Shown piece after piece: positions 1 through 5,083 of a DNA stretch of 5,419 nucleotides (position 1 is its first letter; every line of letters begins with the position of its first letter). Under the pieces are notes generated by a model, which did no database searches, was not told the origin of the DNA, and worked only from the letters and a program-made list of their open reading frames with translations. Source of the stretch: an uncultured Arcobacter sp. (GTDB taxonomy: Bacteria > Campylobacterota > Campylobacteria > Campylobacterales > Arcobacteraceae). The stretch spans positions 1-5,419 of the forward strand of contig CAJXWI010000212.1 of assembly GCA_913062735.1 (NCBI GenBank), written 5' to 3'. Made by a program: the position numbers and the translations under genes.

Positions 1-456
1 GGAAAAGGTTTTGCAGTAGTAGCACAAGAAGTAAGAACACTAGCAAATAAATCAGCTGAAGCTGCTAAATTAATTGAATCACTTATGAAAGATTTAGTAT
101 CAAAAACACAAGAAGGAACAGAAACATCAGAACTTTTAGTTGAAGAATACAATGTTCTTAATGAAAACATTGAAAGCACACTTGAATTAATATCAGTAGT
201 TGAAACAGCCTCAAGTGAACAAGAGATTGGTATTAAACAAATTAATGATGCTGTTACTAAAATTGATTCTTTCACTCAAGAAAATGCAGTAATTGCAGAA
301 AAAGTAAACAGTATATCTTCTAGTAATTTACAGTTTTCAATAGCAACCGTTGAAAAAATGGAAAACATTCAATTTATTGGAAAAGAGGAAATTGCCGTTA
401 GAAACAATGAGAACACTGATTTTAAAGGAAAAGAACAAAGAAAAAATATATCCTAA
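1..456 (+). CDS. Methyl-accepting chemotaxis protein, C-terminal part (5' end outside window)
   Basis: The frame is open from the first base, so this is the tail of a longer gene; the first in-frame ATG (85) lies inside the signalling domain and is not a start. The 151 visible residues begin at GKGFAVVAQEVR, just after the receptor tip that contacts CheA and CheW, and cover the returning helix of the cytoplasmic hairpin (TASSEQEIGIKQINDAVT at residues 69-86). They align without gaps to residues 626 onward of the receptor on the other strand (1909-4413), up to a shared FxGK motif (FIGK here at 125-128, FKGK there at 750-753). After that only 23 residues remain, including a second FKGK at 141-144, and the protein ends in KNIS. 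It has no xWxxF pentapeptide, so it should depend on other receptors for efficient CheR methylation. The sensor domain and ligand cannot be judged. A paralogue of the other receptor, with high confidence. Confidence 0.95.
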   Translation, partial: GKGFAVVAQEVRTLANKSAEAAKLIESLMKDLVSKTQEGTETSELLVEEYNVLNENIESTLELISVVETASSEQEIGIKQINDAVTKIDSFTQENAVIAEKVNSISSSNLQFSIATVEKMENIQFIGKEEIAVRNNENTDFKGKEQRKNIS

Positions 457-462
457 TACTAT

Positions 463-496
463 AAGAGCTCAAGAGATTATATTTTCTTGGGTTTTT
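463..496 (+). terminator. Probable Rho-independent terminator after the MCP tail
   Basis: A hairpin starts 6 bases after the TAA stop. The left arm 463-474 (AAGAGCTCAAGA) pairs with 485-496 (TCTTGGGTTTTT), using three G-U pairs; G475 and A476 can add two more pairs. The core is GCTCAAGA/TCTTGGGT, and a run of five T (492-496) follows it or forms the outer stem. The G-U pairs and limited GC content make it moderate in strength. It would separate the MCP from the hydrolase operon. Confidence 0.5.
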
Positions 497-540
497 AAGC
501 CGCCCTTCTTTTATCAAATTAATTTATTATCCTACTTTTT

Positions 541-567
541 TACTTCTTTATCTTTATATACTTCTTT
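541..567 (+). repeat. Short direct repeat TACTTCTTT in the leader of the hydrolase operon
   Basis: The 9-mer TACTTCTTT occurs at 541-549 and 559-567, an 18-base period, and a related TACTTTTTT starts at 533. The stretch from about 500 to 570 is pyrimidine-rich on this strand. The repeats flank the best -10-like hexamer (555-560). OmpR-type regulators often bind direct repeats, so this could be an operator for the regulator encoded in the same operon. In DNA this AT-rich the repeat may also be chance. Confidence 0.35.
555..560 (+). promoter_or_regulatory. Possible -10 element for the hydrolase-regulator operon
   Basis: TATATA lies 28 bases before the ATG at 589, a distance that would give a leader of roughly 20 bases. 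No clear TTGACA-like -35 is seen at the usual spacing, but the upstream DNA is T-rich, as is typical for housekeeping promoters of Campylobacterota. A weak call; the argument for some promoter here is the terminator-like hairpin upstream and the start of a new operon. Confidence 0.3.
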
Positions 568-588
568 TACATAAAAAAAAGGACAGAG

Positions 589-1149
589 ATGAAAAATACC
601 GCTTTAATTTTAATTGATTTTCAAAATGACTATTTTGAAGATTTTACCCAAGCAACGTTTATTTTAAACAATACCCTAGAAGCAGCCACAAATGCAGCCA
701 AACTATTAGATGTTTTTAGAGAAAAGAGTGCTAAAATAATACATGTACAACATGAATCCTTAAGTAAAGAAGCACCTTTTTTTCTTAAAGGCTCAAAAGG
801 TTCACACATACACAAAAGTGTACGTCCACATAAAAATGAAAAAATCATAACAAAAAATCACGTCAATGCATTCTTAGAAACGACCTTAGAAGAAGAATTA
901 AGAGACTCTAATATTCAAGATGTTATTATTTGTGGAGCAATGTCACATATGTGTGTAACATCAGCCGCCAGAGCAGCCAGTGACTTAAAATACAATTGTA
1001 CAGTTGTTCATGATGCCTGTGCTACACTTCCTTTAGAATTTCAAGGAAAAATAATAGAAGCGTCGCAAGTGCATGCATCTTCAATGAGTGCCTTAGGTTT
1101 TGCTTTTGCTAAAATTTTAAGTACGGAAGAGACATTAAAACTAATCTAG
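589..1149 (+). CDS. Isochorismatase-like cysteine hydrolase
   Basis: 186 aa, a usual length for single-domain members of the isochorismatase/nicotinamidase superfamily, which hydrolyse amides or related bonds through a cysteine nucleophile in the cytoplasm. The triad is visible: Asp10 in the first strand (ALILIDFQNDYF), Lys89 in IITKNHVNAFLETTLEEEL, and Cys122 in CGAMSHMCVTSAARAA, with the GAM cis-peptide-type turn just before it. The C-terminal region has VVHDACATLP (139-148), also typical. The start is supported by AAGGA at 579-583, five bases before the ATG. The substrate cannot be read from the sequence. I do not see the aspartate/histidine metal-binding pattern expected of a nicotinamidase just after the first third (H52 and H55 are present, but the DxH motif is not), so PncA is unlikely and an uncharacterised YcaC-like or general cysteine hydrolase fits better. 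It is followed after 7 bases by a regulator gene and is probably cotranscribed with it. Confidence 0.88.
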   Translation: MKNTALILIDFQNDYFEDFTQATFILNNTLEAATNAAKLLDVFREKSAKIIHVQHESLSKEAPFFLKGSKGSHIHKSVRPHKNEKIITKNHVNAFLETTLEEELRDSNIQDVIICGAMSHMCVTSAARAASDLKYNCTVVHDACATLPLEFQGKIIEASQVHASSMSALGFAFAKILSTEETLKLI

Positions 1150-1151
1150 GA
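1148..1151 (+). promoter_or_regulatory. Ribosome binding site overlapping the upstream stop codon
   Basis: AGGA overlaps the TAG stop of the hydrolase gene (1147-1149) and sits five bases before the ATG at 1157. This fixes the regulator's start and suggests that translation of the two genes is coupled. Confidence 0.7.
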
Positions 1152-1156
1152 AAAAT

Positions 1157-1822
1157 ATGAAAGTAAGTGATTTATCTGTTTTGTATATTTGTGAAGAAAC
1201 ATATGACAAGCAAGTATTACGAGTGCTGAAAACCCACGTAAATATTGTTTCTTGTGCATCAAGTATTGAAAAAGCACAACATTTATATAAAAAAAAATCT
1301 CCTTGTTTAATTCTTCTTCAGAGTGATTTTAGCCATGATATTTTCATTAACTTTTTAAAAGACATAAGAAAAGTAGATTTAAAAACTGCTTTTCTTGTTA
1401 TATCAAGTAAGAAAACAAATAAATATCAAAATGAGTTAATGGAGTTATATATCACAAAATATATCACTTCTGCTTTTAAAGATATTGTTCTAAAAGAGGC
1501 CTTATATAAATGTATGGAAATAATATCAAAACGTGTTTATAGTAATGTTTTTGTAGGAGAAGATATGTTTTTTAATTTTCATACTCAAAGCATTATTAAA
1601 AATAACAGCTCTTATATTCTAAATAAAAAACAAGCTTTATTAATAGACTTATTCATACAAAACTCCAATAGAATCCTCTCCTATGAAGAAATTAAATATC
1701 ATATTTGGCAAGAAGATGTAAGTGAAGCTGCCTTTAAAACCCTCTTTCGTGACTTAAGAAAAGCTACCTATAAAACAATCGTTAAAAACTATTCTGGCTT
1801 GGGGTACAAGCTTAATATTTGA
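1157..1822 (+). CDS. OmpR/PhoB-type regulator with degenerate receiver domain
   Basis: 221 aa, the usual length of an OmpR-family response regulator. The C-terminal half (about 135-221) is a winged helix: ILNKKQALLIDLFIQNSNRILSYEEIKYHIW, then the recognition-helix region AAFKTLFRDLRK (191-202), and a closing hairpin NYSGLGYKL. The N-terminal half (1-120) has the receiver layout (VLYICEE first strand; CLILLQ third strand at 50-55; FLVISS fourth strand at 79-84), but key residues are changed. The phospho-acceptor position after the third strand is Gln55, although an Asp57 lies two residues on. The acidic pair is Glu13-Glu14. The position of the invariant Lys before a cis-Pro (usually KP) reads Ser105-Ala106. 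The conserved Ser/Thr is kept as Ser83 or Ser84. I infer a DNA-binding regulator that does not use normal phosphorylation, as known for atypical OmpR-family proteins such as HsrA of Helicobacter. No histidine kinase is nearby. The upstream cysteine hydrolase is its likely operon partner; the target genes are unknown. Confidence 0.85.
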   Translation: MKVSDLSVLYICEETYDKQVLRVLKTHVNIVSCASSIEKAQHLYKKKSPCLILLQSDFSHDIFINFLKDIRKVDLKTAFLVISSKKTNKYQNELMELYITKYITSAFKDIVLKEALYKCMEIISKRVYSNVFVGEDMFFNFHTQSIIKNNSSYILNKKQALLIDLFIQNSNRILSYEEIKYHIWQEDVSEAAFKTLFRDLRKATYKTIVKNYSGLGYKLNI

Positions 1823-1856
1823 GTATAAATACCTATAAGATTATTATCTTTAAATA

Positions 1857-1893
1857 AAAAGTATACTCAAGAGTAATCTTCAAGTATACTTTT
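1857..1893. terminator. Bidirectional Rho-independent terminator between convergent genes
   Basis: A perfect 11-bp inverted repeat, AAAAGTATACT (1857-1867) and AGTATACTTTT (1883-1893). Inside the 15-base loop, AAGA (1869-1872) can pair with TCTT (1877-1880) and close on GTAA, a GNRA-type tetraloop in RNA. Read on +, the stem ends in TTTT; read on -, it ends in TTTTT. It lies 34 bases after the regulator's stop and 15 bases after the stop of the large MCP, so it can serve both transcripts. Confidence 0.8.
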
Positions 1894-1908
1894 ATATCAA
1901 ATTATTTC

Positions 1909-4413
1909 TTAAAAACTTTCCCATTCATCACTGTTTTCTGTAGCAGTAACAGAATTATTTTGAGTAACTTTAGAAACTTTAGATTCCAGATCGCTTCTTT
2001 TTACACTTCTGGCTTTTATTGGTTTTGTTTCTTTTGCAGTTTTTGTATTTGAACCAGTTTCATTAAACTCTTTTACTGATCGTTCAGCACTTCTTCTTTC
2101 CTTTTGTGAATAATCTAAATCAAAATTCTTTGATCTTCTATTTTGAACACTGTCTTTACCTTTAAACTCTTTTAAATCAACTGCTTCTACAATCTCTTTT
2201 GCAATAATAGAAGTGTGAAGTGCAATATCTTTCGTATCATTAGCAGCACTTGCAATTTTCTGTGTTTGCTGATCTTGTGAGGTAACCGCATCATTAATTT
2301 GCTCTATTCCAGATTGTTGTTCTTTTGAAGCCACTTCTACACTTTTTATTAAGTCTATTGTTTTAGTGATATTTTCATTTAATGCCGTATATCCATGAAT
2401 CATTTTATCTGAAATAACTTTACCAGCATTCGTTTTACTGTTTGCATTCTCAACCAGATCTTTGATTTCTTTTGCAGCTTCAGCAGATCTTGCAGCTAAA
2501 TTTCTTACTTCTTGAGCAACTACTGCAAAACCTTTTCCAGCTTCTCCAGCCGTTGCAGCTTCAACCGCTGCATTAAGAGAAAGAATATTTGTTTGAAAAG
2601 CAATTTGATCAATAACACCAATAGCATCATTAATAGCTGTTACTTGTGCATTAATCTCTTCCATTGAGACTGTTGTTTGCTCTGCTAAATCATTACCCTC
2701 TTCAACAGAAACAATTACTTTATTTGCAAAATTTGCCATTTTACTTACATTGTCTGTATTACGTACAATTGTACTTGTAATCTCTTCTAGGGCTGCTGCT
2801 GTTTCTTCCAAGGAAGTTGCCGCTTCGTTTGAACTGTTATTAAGAACATTTACATTTTCTAATAAGGTATCAGAGGAACCATTCAGCGTTAATCCTACTT
2901 GTTTATTCTCAATTAACATATTAGTAATAGAATCTCCTAAGGTATTAACCCCATTTGCTAAATCTAATAATTGTGCTTTTACTTGTTTATTATCGACTTT
3001 ATTCATGTAATTATAGTTTGAATACTGCTCTAATATATTAAGAACATTGCCAATATTCTGTTCCATATTATTTCCCATAGAATCCAACACTTTTTTAAGT
3101 TCCATTAAAGAAGGGTTTGCAACGTTAGTAGTAATTCTTTTACACAAATCACCTTGCTCAAACTCTGAAAGTACCATTATTGTTTCATCAATAAACTTTC
3201 TGTCTTCTTCAATACCAGCTTTTGTTATAGTAATATTTTCATTTACTGCTTTTGCCATCTTGCCAATTTCATCTTTTGAATCAATCTTAATGAGTTCTGC
3301 TGTAGTTATTTCTCTGTTTAAATATTTGAAAAAATCATTTAATCCTGTTTCAAAAGTACTAATCATTGCAGTAATATTTCTTGTAATAAAAAAAGCAATT
3401 AATAAGCCAAAAAACACTGCAACAAGAGTACCAATAATCGTAAAGTTTGTAGCAAAATCAGCCGTATCATGCTGCGATTTTGATCGCACTACAATCATTT
3501 TTTCTTCATCTTTTACAATAATGGAGATTTTTGCACGAATCGTATCCATATAATTTTTACCCGTTCCTTTGGCCATATCTGCAATTAAATCTTCTAGTGT
3601 AAATTTATATTTGTTCATATCTCTTCGTGCTTCAATTTCAAGGTCTGCAACTTTTACTTGCCAAGCTTCAACTGCTTTTACAACATCACTAAGGTCACTT
3701 TTAGAAGCAGAAGTAGAAACAATAATATCTTCCATTTCTTTTAAATATTTAAGTAAATTCTTTTTTCCATTAATATAGGGCTCTAAAGAACCTTCTTGTC
3801 CACTTAATAAAAAACCTCTTTGCCCTGTTTCCATATTTACCAAAGATAAAGTGGTTAAGGTTAATAAAGCTTTTGCTTCTTCATTATAAGTAAACTTTTT
3901 ATTTAATATTTCAAGTTTTCCTCTAATGCCATCAAAAAGTTCTTTTCCTAAAGGGCGGGCTGAAATAGTTTTAAAATTGGAGATACTTTTAGAACCTTCT
4001 GCAATTTTAATTCGTTTTGCAATAACGGGTTTAGCCCATTGCTTAATCCATTCCTGTTTTAAAAGATCAACTTCTTTCCATCTTTTAACTTGTGTATCGT
4101 TATCACTCGTTAACTCAGCACCCACTTTAATTAGCTTGTCAAAATTTTTATTTCCACTGTAATAAGGAGCCAAATAATTTTCATCTCCGGTTACCATATA
4201 ACCACGAAGACCTGTTTCCATATCTACCATTGAACCAGAAACCGTTTCACCAACTCGAATAACTTCGTGGGTATGATTAACCCATTTTGTCGTTAAAATC
4301 AAAGATTTTATTCCATTGTATCCCACAACAGAAACAATTACCATCAAAATTAAAATAACGCCGTAGCCCAAGCCTAACTTCACACCAAGTTTAAAGTTTT
4401 TATAAGAAAACAT
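1909..4413 (-). CDS. Methyl-accepting chemotaxis protein with tandem CHASE3-like sensor and C-terminal CheR-tether motif
   Basis: 834 aa, long for a chemoreceptor. In order: a short N-terminal cytoplasmic end; transmembrane helix 1 at about 14-34; a periplasmic region of about 288 residues with two CHASE3-like modules (DMETGLRGYMVTG from 64, NMETGQRGFLLSG from 193); transmembrane helix 2 at about 322-343; two or three HAMP-like units (about 345-500, with DEIGKMAKAVNEN and FEQGDLCKRI); and the signalling hairpin (about 500-745). The hairpin has a methylation-type SLEETAAALEEI (534-545), the tip AFQTNILSLNAAVEAA (605-620) and EQQSGIEQINDAVT (698-711). From methylation region to tip and back, spacing matches E. 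coli Tsr as I recall it, suggesting the 36-heptad class. A tail of about 80 charged residues ends in EWESF, resembling the NWETF CheR docking motif. It should sit in the inner membrane and signal to CheA/CheW; the ligand is unknown. The start is supported by AAGGAG at 4419-4424, five bases before the ATG. Thr621 replaces the tip arginine common in E. coli receptors. Confidence 0.96.
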   Translation of the reverse strand: MFSYKNFKLGVKLGLGYGVILILMVIVSVVGYNGIKSLILTTKWVNHTHEVIRVGETVSGSMVDMETGLRGYMVTGDENYLAPYYSGNKNFDKLIKVGAELTSDNDTQVKRWKEVDLLKQEWIKQWAKPVIAKRIKIAEGSKSISNFKTISARPLGKELFDGIRGKLEILNKKFTYNEEAKALLTLTTLSLVNMETGQRGFLLSGQEGSLEPYINGKKNLLKYLKEMEDIIVSTSASKSDLSDVVKAVEAWQVKVADLEIEARRDMNKYKFTLEDLIADMAKGTGKNYMDTIRAKISIIVKDEEKMIVVRSKSQHDTADFATNFTIIGTLVAVFFGLLIAFFITRNITAMISTFETGLNDFFKYLNREITTAELIKIDSKDEIGKMAKAVNENITITKAGIEEDRKFIDETIMVLSEFEQGDLCKRITTNVANPSLMELKKVLDSMGNNMEQNIGNVLNILEQYSNYNYMNKVDNKQVKAQLLDLANGVNTLGDSITNMLIENKQVGLTLNGSSDTLLENVNVLNNSSNEAATSLEETAAALEEITSTIVRNTDNVSKMANFANKVIVSVEEGNDLAEQTTVSMEEINAQVTAINDAIGVIDQIAFQTNILSLNAAVEAATAGEAGKGFAVVAQEVRNLAARSAEAAKEIKDLVENANSKTNAGKVISDKMIHGYTALNENITKTIDLIKSVEVASKEQQSGIEQINDAVTSQDQQTQKIASAANDTKDIALHTSIIAKEIVEAVDLKEFKGKDSVQNRRSKNFDLDYSQKERRSAERSVKEFNETGSNTKTAKETKPIKARSVKRSDLESKVSKVTQNNSVTATENSDEWESF

Positions 4414-4447
4414 GTATTCTCCTTTGTTACTAATAAATAATATATTA

Positions 4448-4456
4448 ATTATAACA
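4448..4456 (-). promoter_or_regulatory. Extended -10 promoter of the large MCP gene
   Basis: On the - strand this reads TGTTATAAT: a consensus TATAAT (4453 down to 4448) preceded by TG, the extended -10 form. Transcription would start near 4441, giving a leader of about 27 bases with the AAGGAG ribosome site. There is no good TTGACA at the -35 position (about 4471-4476), which is common for sigma-70 promoters of Campylobacterota. I saw no sigma-54 or flagellar sigma-28 consensus. Confidence 0.6.
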
Positions 4457-4472
4457 GAAAAATTTAATCACT

Positions 4473-4510
4473 TTTATTTAATTATTTTATTAATTAAATA
4501 ATTAAATAAA
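4473..4510. repeat. Perfect 15-bp inverted repeat made only of A and T
   Basis: Left arm TTTATTTAATTATTT (4473-4487) and right arm AAATAATTAAATAAA (4496-4510), with an 8-base spacer. Pairing stops at both ends (4472/4511 and 4488/4495 are T-T). The centre lies about 50 bases upstream of the inferred start of the MCP transcript, with the left arm touching the -35 position. It could be a binding site for a dimeric regulator or an AT-rich upstream element. AT-only DNA raises the chance of such a match, but 15 of 15 is long. Confidence 0.7.
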
Positions 4511-4558
4511 TGTGTGTTATTACGATACAGCAACAGATAAATAATTTATTAGTTATTT

Positions 4559-4614
4559 TTGATAATAAATAATAATTTTATGATACTGATAATTGATAAT
4601 AAATAATAATTTTT
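4559..4614. repeat. 22-base direct repeat, two perfect copies at 34-base spacing
   Basis: Copies at 4559-4580 and 4593-4614 are identical for 22 bases; each starts TTGATAATAAATAATAA and ends TTTTA. The 12 bases between them (TGATACTGATAA) carry further GATA-type hexamers, so GATAAT-like words recur through the block. The 34-base period is about three turns of DNA, which would place two bound proteins on nearly the same face. GATAAT words recall Fur boxes, but the fit is loose. Located about 105-160 bases upstream of the MCP -10. Confidence 0.75.
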
Positions 4615-4694
4615 AATAAGAGCTAATGATTTCAAAAACTATAAAATACACGAATAATTAAATAAAAAAGTAGAGTCCTCAATATTGTACGAAA

Positions 4695-4731
4695 GGAGTG
4701 AGAGATAAACCCAATATTCAGATATCACTCC
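4695..4731 (-). terminator. Weak hairpin at the 3' end of the VOC pseudogene
   Basis: GGAGTGA (4695-4701) and TCACTCC (4725-4731) form a perfect 7-bp inverted repeat with a 23-base loop that contains the VOC stop codon. Read on the - strand it is followed by only TTT; a run of six T comes later (4670 to 4665). It is not a classical terminator because of the large loop and short T tract, but it is the best candidate for ending the Nudix-VOC transcript. Confidence 0.2.
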
Positions 4732-5070
4732 AAACAGCATATTCATTTCCACTTGGATCATTAAAATGAAATCTCTTTCCACCTGGAAAATCAAAAGTAT
4801 CTTTACTAATCACACCCTTAGCATCTTTTATTTTTTTCATTGTATGTGCCAAAGAAGAAGAATAAAAAACAAGCAAAGCACTGCCTGAAGAAGTTGATGA
4901 AATTAAATCAGATTGATAAAATCCTCCATCCAAGCCTTCATTTGAAAAAGCAGTATATAAAGGTCCGTAATCTGTGAAGTTCCAAGAAAATACAGCGGCA
5001 AAAAAAGCTTTCGTTTTTTCTAAGTCTTAGAAGGGAGTTCAACATAGTTCATTTTTTCATGAATGTTCAT
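4718..5070 (-). pseudogene. VOC (glyoxalase-fold) family gene broken by a one-base frameshift
   Basis: From the ATG at 5070 the frame gives MNIHEKMNYVELPSK, then T and a TAG stop at 5022-5020. One frame over, from GAC at 5026, the expected continuation DLEKTKAFFAAVFSWNF follows and runs to TGA at 4720-4718, ending PSGNEYAVWSDI. Joined, it would be about 117 aa, normal for a single-domain VOC protein of the glyoxalase/bleomycin-resistance type. The pieces fit a family pattern (YVELP-x-K-DLEK-x-K-FF near the start, RFHFNDPSGN near the end). The simplest explanation is one lost base in TCTAAGACT, where TCTAAAGACT would restore SKD. An ATG at 4933 could begin only the last 71 residues, without the first strand, so it is not a credible start. 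The substrate is unknown; metal ligands cannot be assigned with confidence. It follows the Nudix gene by 13 bases, probably in one transcript. A sequencing error would make it a normal gene. Confidence 0.85.
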
Positions 5071-5075
5071 ATTCA

Positions 5076-5080
5076 TCCTT
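5076..5080 (-). promoter_or_regulatory. Ribosome binding site of the VOC gene
   Basis: AAGGA read on the - strand, five bases before the ATG at 5070 and just after the Nudix stop codon. It decides the start: an in-frame ATG two codons earlier (5076-5074) overlaps this site and is therefore less likely. An intact ribosome site in front of a frameshifted gene points to a recent mutation or a sequence error. Confidence 0.7.
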
Positions 5081-5083
5081 TTT

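Larger units (their letters stand above)
4414..4717. other. 304-base AT-rich gap without a gene
   Basis: No supported gene on either strand. It holds, from left to right, the receptor's ribosome site (4419-4424) and promoter (4448-4456), a 15-bp AT-only inverted repeat (4473-4510), a 22-base direct repeat in two copies (4559-4614), an unstructured AT-rich stretch (about 4615-4670), and the region just downstream of the VOC pseudogene, with a weak hairpin. Both flanking genes read on the - strand, so this is a promoter region for the receptor as well as the 3' region of the Nudix-VOC unit. Confidence 0.8.

Noticed and set aside
350..574. A 74-codon + strand frame overlapping the MCP tail and the intergenic gap
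   Set aside because: It starts inside the receptor in another frame, has no ribosome site, and its product after 456 is a run of F, Y, L and S from pyrimidine-rich DNA.
457..574. A frameshifted remnant of an EWESF tail after the short MCP
   Set aside because: I read all three + frames after the stop and found no DEWESF-like residues or charged linker. The receptor simply ends at 456.
630..848. A - strand frame of 72 codons opposite the hydrolase
   Set aside because: It lies wholly within the hydrolase gene, which has its triad intact, and it shows no ribosome site or family motif.
2750..4162. Several + strand frames opposite the large MCP
   Set aside because: They are antisense to a coding region with complete, recognisable domains. 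Their serine- and isoleucine-rich products are what reading the reverse of such a gene gives.
4559..4614. A CRISPR array or plasmid-type iterons
   Set aside because: Only two copies with a 12-base gap, no Cas or replication gene nearby, and no further copies in the window.
4626..4661. An 11-codon + strand frame in the intergenic gap
   Set aside because: Too short, with no convincing ribosome site, in AT-rich DNA where such frames arise by chance.
4693..4698. AAGGAG on the + strand resembling a ribosome site
   Set aside because: No start codon follows at a usable distance, and the downstream DNA is the antisense of the VOC gene.
4718..4933. The VOC C-terminal part as an independent 71-residue gene
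   Set aside because: The coding similarity continues upstream of this ATG in the same frame to 5026, so it is the remainder of a longer broken gene.
5018..5034. Programmed ribosomal frameshifting in the VOC gene
   Set aside because: There is no X-XXY-YYZ slippery heptamer at the break, and no family precedent known to me. A mutation or sequencing error is simpler.
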